Shown here: positions 1-8,210 of the stretch, in pieces
Layout of the letters: each line of letters begins with the position of its first letter
Numbering within the stretch: position 1 is the stretch's first letter
Notes under the pieces: model-generated
The model's database searches: none
The model's input: only the letters and a program-made list of their open reading frames with translations
What the model was told of the DNA's origin: nothing
Assembly: GCA_024636775.1 (NCBI GenBank)
Contig: JAGXGP010000038.1
Coordinates: forward strand, 1-39,491
Direction: 5' to 3'
Source of the DNA: Hydrogenophilales bacterium
Lineage (GTDB): Bacteria > Pseudomonadota > Gammaproteobacteria > Burkholderiales > Thiobacillaceae
DNA: 39,491 bases
Made by a program: the position numbers and the translations under genes

Positions 1-13
1 AGGCTGATACCCC

Positions 14-697
14 ATGGCTAAATTAATCGTCAGTCAAAACGGTGAAGTCATCGAAAACCGATTCCTCGACGAATCCAGCTTCACCATCGGCAGCCTGGCC
101 GACAGTGATCTAAGCCTGGTCGGCGAGGGCATCAGCCGCACCCATGCACGCATCACCTCAGTCGGCAATGACGACATCATCGAAGACCAGGGCAGCACCA
201 ATGGCACACTGGTAAATGGCCGGACGATTACCCGGCATATCCTGCAAAACGACGATGTCATTGAAATTGCCCATTTCCAGATTCGTTACCGCAACCATAA
301 AGCCATTGACGGTCCCAGTTTTGACCGGACGATGATCATTCAGCCCTCTGGCCAGGAGCTCGGGGCTCCCGCCCAGGCGATGGGGGCCTATGCGCTGGCA
401 ACGGCCAAAAAGGAGCGTCGTTTCAGGACAGGCGCCCGCATGGGCCTGGTCCGGGTTTTCAGTGGCGGCCCGTCAGCGCAGGAAATTGAACTGTCCGAAG
501 TGCTGCATACCTTTGGTATACCCGGCACGCAACTGGCAGTAATCAATTCCCGTCCGCAGGGTTACTTCATCACTCACGTTGAAGGAAAAAAGCCGGCACG
601 ATTGAATGGCAAATCCATCGGCCATGAGCCGCGCCCCTTAGCGCCCAACGATACGATCGAAGTGGGAAACGAGAAGCTGCTGTTCCTACTCAAATAA
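14..697 (+). CDS. FHA-domain protein (two FHA-like modules)
   Basis: A 227-residue soluble protein with no signal peptide or membrane segment. The first forkhead-associated domain spans about residues 22-92 and shows the family landmarks: SRTHA (S41, H44), then GSTNGT (S61, N63, G64). FHA domains bind phosphothreonine peptides. The usual Arg of the 'GR' motif is replaced (IGS, S27), so phosphopeptide binding may be weak or altered. The C-terminal part, about residues 140-227, looks like a second, degenerate FHA module (LNGKSI followed by NDTIEVGNEKL). An AGG lies about 10 bases before the ATG. The gene converges on the allophanate hydrolase gene, and its own upstream context lies outside the window. 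The partner kinase and process are unknown. Confidence 0.85.
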   Translation: MAKLIVSQNGEVIENRFLDESSFTIGSLADSDLSLVGEGISRTHARITSVGNDDIIEDQGSTNGTLVNGRTITRHILQNDDVIEIAHFQIRYRNHKAIDGPSFDRTMIIQPSGQELGAPAQAMGAYALATAKKERRFRTGARMGLVRVFSGGPSAQEIELSEVLHTFGIPGTQLAVINSRPQGYFITHVEGKKPARLNGKSIGHEPRPLAPNDTIEVGNEKLLFLLK

Positions 698-717
698 GAC
701 TTATCCGATTGTTTGAC

Positions 718-751
718 TGCCGCTTGGCACATAACAATGCGCCAAGCGGCA
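718..751. terminator. Inverted repeat between convergent genes, possible terminator
   Basis: An 11-bp perfect stem (TGCCGCTTGGC at 718-728 with GCCAAGCGGCA at 741-751) encloses a 12-nt loop in the gap between the FHA gene and atzF. Neither strand has a T tract directly after the hairpin, so it is not a textbook intrinsic terminator. Its position between two converging stop codons is the main reason for the call. Confidence 0.4.
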
Positions 752-764
752 AAAACGGGGCCAT

Positions 765-2579
765 TCAGTCACTCATACTCGCCAGCCAAGCCCGCCAGCC
801 CCCGTACGCCGTTATATCCTGCGCATCGGCCACACCAATACCTTCGCAAATAAAGCCATTCACGATTGATCCATTGGTTAGCTCCAGCTTGCCGATGCCA
901 AGCGGCGCCGGGATGCCTGCCACGAAAGAGCCGAACTGGCTTGCGGGCATCTCCCAGACTTCGCAGGCGATCGCCGCTCCGTCTGTCGGGACCTTTACGA
1001 GACCGGGGCGCTTGCCATCGGGTAGCGCGTAGAAGCGGTAGTTCGACGCAGTTTGCGTTGAGTCGACCAGCCGCGCGTTGCGGTCGGTCAACTGGCTGTT
1101 GAGCGGAAGCCCACTCAAGTGAGCGCCGACAACGGCGACACGGATCTGGCCGTCGGCAAGCAGGTTCAAGGACTCAGCAGCGGGCAGCGCATGATCGGTA
1201 GCACCCAGCCTTGCGCCAAGCGTCTGCTGCATGCGCGACGCCAGATGCAACAGCGGGCCGTCCTGATGCAATGGCGCGATCAGGGTGATGCCAAATGGCA
1301 AAGCGTCGTTCTGGAACCCGGCCGGAACGGCGGTGGCGGCGAGGTCGAGCAGGTTCATGAAGTTGGTGTAGTAGCCGAGGTTGGAATTAAGGTGGATGGG
1401 GTCCGCTTCCATTTCCTCCACGCGATAGATCGTCCCGGCGGTGGGCGTGAGCATCACATCGATGTCGTTCCATGCAGCATCGCAGATCCGCTTGGCCGCG
1501 CGTAATTTGTACAGATGAGCAAAGGTGTCGGCGGCGCTGTAGTTGCGGCCACCAGCGATGATTTCACGTACCGGCGGAAAAACCTTATCGGAGTGCGCGT
1601 CGAAGAAATCACGGATGGCGAGGTAGCGCTCGGCCACCCAGGGGCCACCGTAAAGCAGGCGAGCAGTTTCCAGAAAGGGAGCGAGATCGATTGCTACCGG
1701 CGTGCCGCCCAGCGCCTTCAACCGCTCCACCGCTTGACCGAACAGGCGTTCGCCGTCGGCATTACCAAAAAATTCCAGGTCTTTCTCCAGCGGCACACCA
1801 AAACGAAAACTGCCTGCGCGGCCGAAGTCAAAACCATGCGGCTCCAGCGTCCGCGAATATTCATCCGCGGCATCGAAACCGGCAGCGACCGCCAGCACGC
1901 GCTCGGCATCTTCAGCCGTCAGCGCAAAGATCGACACCGCATCGAGTGAGCGGCAGGCAGGCACCACGCCGCGGGTAGACAGCGCACCGCAGCTTGGCTT
2001 GTGGCCGACGAGGTTGTTGAACGCGGCGGGCACGCGACCGGAGCCGGCGGTATCGGTGCCGAGCGAGAAGCTCGCCAAGCCGAGCGCCACGGCGACCGCC
2101 GAGCCGGCGCTGGAGCCACCGGAAATATAGTCTGAATTGAATGCGTTGCGGCAGGCGCCGTAGGGCGAGCGGGTGCCGTTGAGCCCCGTTGCAAACTGGT
2201 CGAGGTTGGTTTTGCCGAGCGGAATCGCACCGGCGTCAATCAGGCGCTGCACAACCGTGGCGGTCTGAGTTGGCGAATAGGCATATTCCGGACAGCCCGC
2301 AGTGGTGGGCAGACCGGCGAGGTCGATGTTGTCCTTGATGGCGAAGGGAATGCCGTAGAGCGGCAGGCTCTCGGGGTTCTTGCCATGCAGGGCACTGGCG
2401 TAAGCACGCAAGGCATCGGCGTCGAGGCAACTGATCCAAATGTGATGGGTGTCTTCACCGGCCAACCGTTCGAGCAGGGCTTCCACCAGATCCTGCGGGG
2501 TGAAGCTGCCGGACTGATAACGTTGGCGCAAGGTGGAAATATCGAGACTGAATGGTGTGTTCATAATTTTGGCGCTCAT
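765..2579 (-). CDS. atzF: Allophanate hydrolase
   Basis: Hydrolyses allophanate to ammonia and CO2, the last step of the carboxylase route for urea or guanidine. It is a 604-residue cytoplasmic protein with an N-terminal amidase-signature domain, residues about 10-460. The catalytic triad is visible: Lys82 (FAIKDN), cis-Ser156 in GGSSAGS, and nucleophile Ser180 in GTDTAGSGR. The 24-residue spacing between the two serines matches the family. The C-terminal domain, about 470-604, corresponds to the usual small extra domain of allophanate hydrolases. The ATG overlaps the carboxylase stop codon by four bases (ATGA), so translation is probably coupled. A second in-frame Met lies at codon 6. It is the last gene of the minus-strand operon. 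Confidence 0.95.
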   Translation of the reverse strand: MSAKIMNTPFSLDISTLRQRYQSGSFTPQDLVEALLERLAGEDTHHIWISCLDADALRAYASALHGKNPESLPLYGIPFAIKDNIDLAGLPTTAGCPEYAYSPTQTATVVQRLIDAGAIPLGKTNLDQFATGLNGTRSPYGACRNAFNSDYISGGSSAGSAVAVALGLASFSLGTDTAGSGRVPAAFNNLVGHKPSCGALSTRGVVPACRSLDAVSIFALTAEDAERVLAVAAGFDAADEYSRTLEPHGFDFGRAGSFRFGVPLEKDLEFFGNADGERLFGQAVERLKALGGTPVAIDLAPFLETARLLYGGPWVAERYLAIRDFFDAHSDKVFPPVREIIAGGRNYSAADTFAHLYKLRAAKRICDAAWNDIDVMLTPTAGTIYRVEEMEADPIHLNSNLGYYTNFMNLLDLAATAVPAGFQNDALPFGITLIAPLHQDGPLLHLASRMQQTLGARLGATDHALPAAESLNLLADGQIRVAVVGAHLSGLPLNSQLTDRNARLVDSTQTASNYRFYALPDGKRPGLVKVPTDGAAIACEVWEMPASQFGSFVAGIPAPLGIGKLELTNGSIVNGFICEGIGVADAQDITAYGGWRAWLASMSD

Positions 2580-5500
2580 TCGCTGACCAGCACCAGCAGG
2601 TCCTGGCCGGCTGATACCTGACCGCCTTCGCGGCAGAAAACTGTGTGGATGCGCCCATCACACGGCGCCATCACAGAAAACTCCATCTTCATGGATTCGA
2701 TGACGAGAAGGGTGTCGCCCTGCTTCACCTCTGCTCCAGCCTCCACGTCCACCTTCCACACGTTGCCGGCGACAGGGCTGGCGATGGCGCGGCCATTCTC
2801 GGGTAGGTCGAGTTCGCTGTCAGGCGCGGCTTCGGCCACCGTCAGATCACTGGCGTAGTCGGCCTGACCACTCGCACGCCAGCGTTCGCGCTCGGCATCG
2901 AACGAGGCTTGCTGCTGTGTTTTGAAGGCGACGATGGATTCGTTATTGTCGCTGAGAAACTGGTTGTACTCGCGCAGGCTGAAGGTGGTTTCCTCGATCT
3001 TCAGATGGTAGCGGCCGAGCGGGAAGTCTTCGCGAATTTTCAATAATTCATCCGCGCTGACCGGGAAGAAACGCACCTGGTCGAAGAAGCGCAGCAGCCA
3101 CGGCTTGCCGTCGGTGAAGTTGGCGGTCTGGCGCCAGCGGTTCCACATCTGCAGCGTACGGCCGACAAACTGGTAGCCGCCGGGGCCTTCCATGCCGTAC
3201 ACGCACATGTAGGCGCCGCCGATGCCGACGGCATTTTCCGGGGTCCAGGTGCGGGCGGGGTTGTACTTGGTGGTGACCAGGCGATGGCGCGGATCGACCG
3301 GCGTCGCCACCGGCGCGCCGAGGTAGACGTCGCCCAGGCCCATCACCAGATAGCTGGCCTCGAACACGATGCGCTTCACCTCTTCAATCGATTCGAGCCC
3401 GTTGATACGGCGGATGAATTCGATGTTGCTCGGGCACCAGGGCGCGTCCTTGCGCACCGACTGCATGTATTTCTCGATGGCAAGTTTCGTGGCGGCATCG
3501 TCCCACGACAGCGGAATGTGCACGATCCGGGTCGGCACCTGCATGTCCTCGATAGCGGGCAGCATCTTTTCCGCCGCCAGCAGCAGTTCCATCAGTTTTG
3601 CCAGCGGCAGCACGCGCGAATCGTAGTGAACCTGCAGCGAGCGGATGCCGGGGGTGAGATCGAGGATGCCGGCTACGGCGTCGGCCTGCAGCTTTGTCAT
3701 CAACGCGTGCACGCGGAAGCGCAGATTGAGATCGAGCACCAGCGGGCCGTATTCGACCAGCAGGTACTTGTCTCCGGCACGGCGATAAACCACGGCGACG
3801 GGGTTGTCGGTGTCGGGCGTGCGATGCAGGACGGGTTCGGCGAGTTCTCCGGCATCGACAATCAACGAAGGCGCAGCCGGGGCGGCGAGGCTGGCGATGG
3901 CAGCATCCTGTGCTGCCTCCATGCGCTCGGCCTGTACTTGCGAAAGGCGCTTGAAACGCACGGTGTCGCCGGGACGCAGCTGGCCCATCTTCCACAGCTC
4001 AGCCTGCACGATGGTGGCCGGGCAAACGAAGCCGCCGAGGCTGGGGCCGTCCGGACCGAGGATCACCGGCATGTCGCCGGTGAAGTCGACCGCGCCGATG
4101 GCGTAGGCGTTGTCGTGGATGTTAGACGGATGCAGGCCGGCCTCGCCGCCGTCCTTGCGCGCCCATTCGGGGCGCGGTCCGATCAGGCGCACGCCGGTGC
4201 GGCTGGAGTTGTAATGCACCTCCCAGTCGGTAGCAAAGAACATCTCGATGTCGGCGTCGGTGAAGAAATCCGGCGCGCCGTGCGGACCGTAGAGCACGCC
4301 GACATCCCAGGCGTGGGTGTAGGCAGGAACCAGCGCGGCAGGCAATGCGCTGCCGTCGCTAAACGCATCGGCGACCGTGACGTGCAGCACGTCACCGACT
4401 CGCAGCGTGCGCCCGGCGTGACCGCCGAACTGGCCGAGCGTGAAGGTGGCTTTACTACCAAGGTAATCCGGCACGTCGAAGCCACCGCGCACCGCAAGGT
4501 AGGCGCGGCAGCCGGCATCCTTGATTGCGCCGAGCTTCAACATCGAGCCGGATTTCACACTGTGCGCCGCCCAGTTGGCCAGCGGCTGTCCGTCGAGTTC
4601 GGCAGCCATGTCGGCGCCGGCCAGTGCGATCACGCTGTCGCAGTTGAAGCGTAGCGTCGGACCCGCCACCGTCAGTTCGAGTCCGGCCGTGCCTTCGGCA
4701 TTGCCGGCGAGTCGGTTGGCGAGGCGCAAGGCCAGCGCGTCCATCGGCCCCGACGGCGGCACGCCGACGTCCCAGTAGCCGGTGCGGCCCGGCCAGTCCT
4801 GGATGCTGCTCTGCACGCCGGGCTCGATGACGTCGATCGTCGCCGGCCGGTAGTGGAAGGCGTTGAGGTAGCGCGTGGTCTGACGCCCTTCCATGAACAC
4901 GCTGTCGCGCACGATCTGCGCGAGGTAGCCGAGGTTGGTTTCAATGCCGGCGACACGGGTATGCGCGAGCACCTGCTGCATTTTTTTCAAAGCGTCTGCA
5001 CGGTCGCTGCCCTTGACGATGATCTTCGCCACCATCGGATCGTAGAACGGCGGCACATCGCTGCCGCGTTCGACCCAGGTTTCGATGCGCGCATCCGGCG
5101 AGAACACCACTTCAGTCAGCACGCCGGCAGCTGGCTGGAAATCCTTGCCCGGGTCTTCGGCATACAAACGCACCTGCATCGACGCGCCCTTGGGCTCTGC
5201 CTTGAAGCCGGCGAGATCCAGTTCGCCGGCGGCTTCCTTGACCATCCACTCGACCAGATCAACGCCGGTCACTTCCTCGGTGACACCGTGCTCGACCTGC
5301 AGGCGGGTGTTCACTTCGAGGAAATAAAACTCACCGTTTAGCGTGTTGTAAACAAACTCGACCGTGCCGGCGGAACGGTAGCCGACCGCTTCGCCCAGAC
5401 GCACCGCGGTGGCGAGCAGGCTGCTGCGTTGCGTGTCGGTGAGGCCGGGCGCCGGGGTTTCTTCAATCACTTTTTGATTGCGCCGCTGCACCGAGCAGTC

Positions 5501-6178
5501 GCGCTCGCCGAGCGCAACCACGTGGCCTTTGCCGTCACCGAAAATCTGCACCTCGATGTGGCGCGCGTGCTCGACATACTTCTCGAGGAAGATGCCGGCC
5601 TCCTTGAAGTTGGCGCGCGCGAGACGCTCCACCGACTGAAAGGCTTCGACCAGTTCGTCGGCACTCCAGATCAGGCGCATGCCGATACCGCCGCCGCCCG
5701 CAGTGCTTTTGAGCATCACCGGGTAGCCGATGCGCGCAGCTTCGGCCTGGGCATGGCCGGCGTCAGTGAGCAGGCCGGAACCCGGCAGCAGCGGCACCTT
5801 GTTGTGTTCGGCGAGGTCGCGCGCGGTGTGCTTGAGACCGAAGGCGCGCATCTGATCCGGGCTGGGCCCGATGAAAGCGATGCCAGCCGCGGCGCAGTCC
5901 TCGGTAAAGCCAGGGTTCTCGGACAGGAAGCCATAGCCGGGATGGATCGCCTGAGCGCCAGTGGCCTGCGCCACTTCGAGGATTTTCTCACCGCGCAGGT
6001 AGCTTTGCGCGGCCGGCGCCGGGCCGATCTCCACCGCTTCGTCGGCCAGCCGCACGTGCAGCGAATGGCGATCCGCCTCGGAATAGACGGCGACCGATTT
6101 CACCCCCATGGTGCGCAGGGTGCGGATGATGCGGCAAGCAATGGCGCCGCGGTTGGCGATCAGGACTTTGTTAAACAT
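2576..6178 (-). CDS. Guanidine carboxylase (biotin-dependent, urea-carboxylase family)
   Basis: ATP- and biotin-dependent carboxylase of 1200 residues. Domain order: biotin carboxylase (about 1-450, Gly-rich STAGGGGIGMR and EVNTRLQVEHGVTE), carboxyltransferase halves resembling allophanate hydrolase subunit 2/KipA (from about 455, SIQDWPGRTGYWDVG) and subunit 1/KipI (from about 810), then a biotin carrier domain whose ESMKME carries biotinyl-Lys1164. The family is annotated as urea carboxylase. Many bacterial members next to two DUF1989 genes use guanidine, making carboxyguanidine. The guanidine-II riboswitch-like element immediately upstream supports that substrate here. I chose ATG 6178, which has AAGAG about 6 bases upstream. 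The in-frame GTG at 6205 falls inside the riboswitch. The substrate assignment is inference; family membership is certain. Confidence 0.9.
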   Translation of the reverse strand: MFNKVLIANRGAIACRIIRTLRTMGVKSVAVYSEADRHSLHVRLADEAVEIGPAPAAQSYLRGEKILEVAQATGAQAIHPGYGFLSENPGFTEDCAAAGIAFIGPSPDQMRAFGLKHTARDLAEHNKVPLLPGSGLLTDAGHAQAEAARIGYPVMLKSTAGGGGIGMRLIWSADELVEAFQSVERLARANFKEAGIFLEKYVEHARHIEVQIFGDGKGHVVALGERDCSVQRRNQKVIEETPAPGLTDTQRSSLLATAVRLGEAVGYRSAGTVEFVYNTLNGEFYFLEVNTRLQVEHGVTEEVTGVDLVEWMVKEAAGELDLAGFKAEPKGASMQVRLYAEDPGKDFQPAAGVLTEVVFSPDARIETWVERGSDVPPFYDPMVAKIIVKGSDRADALKKMQQVLAHTRVAGIETNLGYLAQIVRDSVFMEGRQTTRYLNAFHYRPATIDVIEPGVQSSIQDWPGRTGYWDVGVPPSGPMDALALRLANRLAGNAEGTAGLELTVAGPTLRFNCDSVIALAGADMAAELDGQPLANWAAHSVKSGSMLKLGAIKDAGCRAYLAVRGGFDVPDYLGSKATFTLGQFGGHAGRTLRVGDVLHVTVADAFSDGSALPAALVPAYTHAWDVGVLYGPHGAPDFFTDADIEMFFATDWEVHYNSSRTGVRLIGPRPEWARKDGGEAGLHPSNIHDNAYAIGAVDFTGDMPVILGPDGPSLGGFVCPATIVQAELWKMGQLRPGDTVRFKRLSQVQAERMEAAQDAAIASLAAPAAPSLIVDAGELAEPVLHRTPDTDNPVAVVYRRAGDKYLLVEYGPLVLDLNLRFRVHALMTKLQADAVAGILDLTPGIRSLQVHYDSRVLPLAKLMELLLAAEKMLPAIEDMQVPTRIVHIPLSWDDAATKLAIEKYMQSVRKDAPWCPSNIEFIRRINGLESIEEVKRIVFEASYLVMGLGDVYLGAPVATPVDPRHRLVTTKYNPARTWTPENAVGIGGAYMCVYGMEGPGGYQFVGRTLQMWNRWRQTANFTDGKPWLLRFFDQVRFFPVSADELLKIREDFPLGRYHLKIEETTFSLREYNQFLSDNNESIVAFKTQQQASFDAERERWRASGQADYASDLTVAEAAPDSELDLPENGRAIASPVAGNVWKVDVEAGAEVKQGDTLLVIESMKMEFSVMAPCDGRIHTVFCREGGQVSAGQDLLVLVSE

Positions 6179-6188
6179 GTTTTTCTCT

Positions 6189-6239
6189 TGCAGGCCGTCC
6201 TGCACTTTTCATGCGCTGCACGGGCCGTCCCGTGCAGCG
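6189..6239 (-). promoter_or_regulatory. Guanidine-II (mini-ykkC) riboswitch candidate
   Basis: On the minus-strand RNA there are two consecutive perfect hairpins. P1 (6239-6214) has an 11-bp stem and P2 (6204-6189) a 6-bp stem. Each is capped by the tetraloop ACGG closed by a G-C pair, and a 9-nt linker separates them. Paired hairpins with ACGR loops just before a start codon define guanidine-II riboswitches. P2 ends at the AAGAG ribosome binding region, ten bases before the carboxylase ATG, so control of translation initiation is the likely mode. P1 begins five bases after the stop codon of the preceding gene. No T tract follows either hairpin, so a terminator is excluded. Two identical ACGG loops by chance in a 66-base gap of a guanidine-type operon is improbable. 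Confidence 0.85.
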
Positions 6240-6244
6240 GTACT

Positions 6245-6904
6245 TCATTGCGGGTTCCAGAGGAGGAACCGGGCCGGGGTCGGATTGTAGGCATTGCAGG
6301 GGTTGTTGAGCTGAGGGCAGTTGGATACCAGCATCCACAGATTCATTTCGGCGCGCAGTTCGACGTATTTTCCAGGCGCCGAGACACCATCGGCGAAGGT
6401 CAGCTCGCCCGATTCGGTCACCGGCACGTTCATGAAGAAGTTGATGTTGGGCACCAGGTCGCGCTTGCCCAGCCCGATGTCGGCATGCTGCAGCGCGGTC
6501 AGGTAGTTGTCGCGGCAGCTGTGCATGAACTTCTTCTGCAGCGCGTAGCGCACCGTGTTGCTCTCGGCCGCGCAAGCGCCGCCGAGCGTGTCGTGGCGGC
6601 CACAGGTGTCAGCGACGATGGTCAGCATGGGATGGCCGTCATCGCTGAACAGCACCGAGCCGGTGGTCAGGTAGATGCCGCCCTGGCGCAGGATGGTTTC
6701 GGTTGCGCTGTAGTGCTCGGCGCCGTCGTCGCGGTTGTAGAAGATGACGTCAACGGCCTGATTGCCTTCAAGGTCGACGATGCGCAAGGTCTGGCCCTTG
6801 TCGATCGCCAGCAGATAGGGTTCGCCCGCGGGTAGGGTGTGGTCGAGCACGGCAGCCTCGGGGGCGAGCGTGCTTTCCTGGATGCGAATGGCGGCAGCAG
6901 TCAT
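6245..6904 (-). CDS. cgdB: DUF1989 protein, carboxyguanidine deiminase subunit (UAAP2-type)
   Basis: A 219-residue DUF1989 protein of the 'urea carboxylase-associated protein 2' type, often misannotated as an aminomethyltransferase. In characterised guanidine clusters two such proteins form the heteromeric carboxyguanidine deiminase CgdAB, which turns carboxyguanidine into allophanate plus ammonia. Visible features include DLEGNQAVDVIFYN, ADTCGRHDTLGGACAAESN (Cys and His rich, likely metal or active site) and GLGKRDLVPNINFFMNV. The start at 6904 is chosen because GAGGAAA lies about 6-12 bases upstream. The longer open frame to 7015 would run into the preceding gene. It starts 11 bases after cgdA ends. 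Which of the two paralogues is A or B is assigned from size and order, not proven. Confidence 0.85.
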   Translation of the reverse strand: MTAAAIRIQESTLAPEAAVLDHTLPAGEPYLLAIDKGQTLRIVDLEGNQAVDVIFYNRDDGAEHYSATETILRQGGIYLTTGSVLFSDDGHPMLTIVADTCGRHDTLGGACAAESNTVRYALQKKFMHSCRDNYLTALQHADIGLGKRDLVPNINFFMNVPVTESGELTFADGVSAPGKYVELRAEMNLWMLVSNCPQLNNPCNAYNPTPARFLLWNPQ

Positions 6905-6915
6905 GGCCAGTTTCC

Positions 6916-7722
6916 TCAGGTCAGGTAGAGCATGTCGGTATTGTGTAGCGCGCGCGCGCTTTCCGGGCGGAAGGCGCGGCAATAGTCGTCCGCTGGCGCC
7001 GGGCCGGAACGCCACACCGCGAGGCCCACCTTGCAGGCCGGATAAACCGGCGCCGGGTTGAGCGGATGCGGCGCAGCGGAAAACGCGACCAGCACGTCCA
7101 TGTCCATGCGCAGATCGATGAAATCCCCGGCCTTGGCATGATCGGGCACATAGCGGAAGCGGCCTTCGTCGTCGACCGTGATCTTACTGAAGACATTCAC
7201 CGGCGCCACCAAGTCGCGTTTGGCCAGGCCGTATTTGCCGATCTCGATCAAGAGGCCGTCGCGGCCGGAACGCGTCATGCCGTTGCGGTTGGCCTGGTAG
7301 GCGTGATCGCCATACTTCTCGTGCATCAGGCGGTTGTCGAGCAACAGACCGAGTGGGTCGTGCCAGCCCAGGCTGTCGGCGGTGATCGAGGCCATGGCGC
7401 GGCCCATGTCGCTCATCAGCACGTGACCGCGCGTGTAGTGGGCGGTGTGCTGGGCCTTGAGCGAATCGGGCATGTTGTAGCGCTCGAGCTTTTCCTGCGC
7501 CGAATAGAGCACCAGCGACAGGTTGGCGCCAGCGTCGAGCGCGGTGATGCGCAAGGTAGCGCCACGCGGCAGCCGGTAGGACCAGTGGCCGCCGCCAGGT
7601 ACCAATTCGGAGAACAGCACCGTTTCGGCTGCCAGATCAGGGGCGAAGCGGTGCCAGTGTTCGGGGGCGTCGACCGGCGCCGTGGCCGGCGGATTGTTGA
7701 GCGTAAGTTCGGGATGGTCCAT
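6916..7722 (-). CDS. cgdA: DUF1989 protein, carboxyguanidine deiminase subunit (UAAP1-type)
   Basis: A 268-residue paralogue of the downstream DUF1989 protein, corresponding to 'urea carboxylase-associated protein 1'. It has the same layout: a lid-like ADSLGWHDPLG segment in place of the partner's ADTCGRHDTLGG, and KRDLVAPVNVFSKITVD matching KRDLVPNINFFMNV. The Cys residues in the partner's segment are absent here, consistent with one active and one structural or complementary subunit. Its ATG shares one base with the stop codon of the NikR-like gene (TAATG), so translation is coupled. The expected role, with its partner, is deimination of carboxyguanidine to allophanate in the cytoplasm. Confidence 0.85.
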   Translation of the reverse strand: MDHPELTLNNPPATAPVDAPEHWHRFAPDLAAETVLFSELVPGGGHWSYRLPRGATLRITALDAGANLSLVLYSAQEKLERYNMPDSLKAQHTAHYTRGHVLMSDMGRAMASITADSLGWHDPLGLLLDNRLMHEKYGDHAYQANRNGMTRSGRDGLLIEIGKYGLAKRDLVAPVNVFSKITVDDEGRFRYVPDHAKAGDFIDLRMDMDVLVAFSAAPHPLNPAPVYPACKVGLAVWRSGPAPADDYCRAFRPESARALHNTDMLYLT

Positions 7723-8192
7723 TACATTTCCTTTTCGTCTGCCGGCGCGTGCAGCGGGGGAATCACTGCCGTCAGCAATTGCAGCCGGCCGGTGATGACG
7801 CCGCGCTGGGCGATCATGTCATTGGCGATGGCCTGCAGCTTGACGGCCGGCCCCTGGACCAGAATCACTTCCAGCATCTGGTCCTCGGTCAGGTGCACAT
7901 GCAGCGAGCTGATGACCTCGGCAACATGCTGATACTGGATGTCGGCCAGCCTGCCCTGCAGGCCGCGCGTGGCCCGGTTGTACAGCAACGTGAGTGTACC
8001 CGCCATGACTTCGTTACCGAGACTGCGCTTGTGCTCGGCCAACTGGTAATTGACCATGTCGCCGATCGCCTGCGAGCGACTGTCGTAGCCGCGGCTCTCG
8101 ACCATGCCATCCAGTTCGGCCAGCAGGTCAGGCGGCAGCGAGACGCTGATGCGGCTGACCAGCGTCGAGACCTTGTCCTGTTTCGTCGTCAT
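7722..8192 (-). CDS. NikR-like ribbon-helix-helix regulator with altered nickel site
   Basis: A 156-residue regulator: an N-terminal ribbon-helix-helix DNA-binding domain (about 13-50, RISVSLPPDLLAELDGM) and a C-terminal ACT-like NikR domain (about 60-140, LHVHL, AQRGVITGRLQLL). Aligned by eye to E. coli NikR, the two histidines of LHVH remain (H98, H100). The third ligand His76 is Tyr87 and Cys95 is Met106, so the high-affinity nickel site is broken. The start at 8192 is preferred because AGGA sits six bases ahead. The alternative ATG at 8198 abuts that AGGA. The gene lies inside the guanidine operon, so it may autoregulate it or sense a pathway metabolite. The ligand is unknown. Confidence 0.85.
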   Translation of the reverse strand: MTTKQDKVSTLVSRISVSLPPDLLAELDGMVESRGYDSRSQAIGDMVNYQLAEHKRSLGNEVMAGTLTLLYNRATRGLQGRLADIQYQHVAEVISSLHVHLTEDQMLEVILVQGPAVKLQAIANDMIAQRGVITGRLQLLTAVIPPLHAPADEKEM

Positions 8193-8210
8193 GGGCATTC
8201 CTGTCGGGGG

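Noticed and set aside
765-6178. Urea carboxylase plus allophanate hydrolase for urea
   Set aside because: The family hit is correct, but the DUF1989 pair and the ACGG double hairpin point to guanidine. Urea use cannot be fully excluded without enzyme data.
6176-6205. GTG start at 6205 for the carboxylase
   Set aside because: It lies at the foot of the P2 hairpin and has no ribosome binding site; ATG 6178 has one and matches the family N-terminus (FNKVLIANRGAIA).
3284-6835. Long plus-strand open frames opposite the carboxylase gene
   Set aside because: They are codon-bias shadows of a gene with complete biotin carboxylase, carboxyltransferase and biotin carrier motifs.
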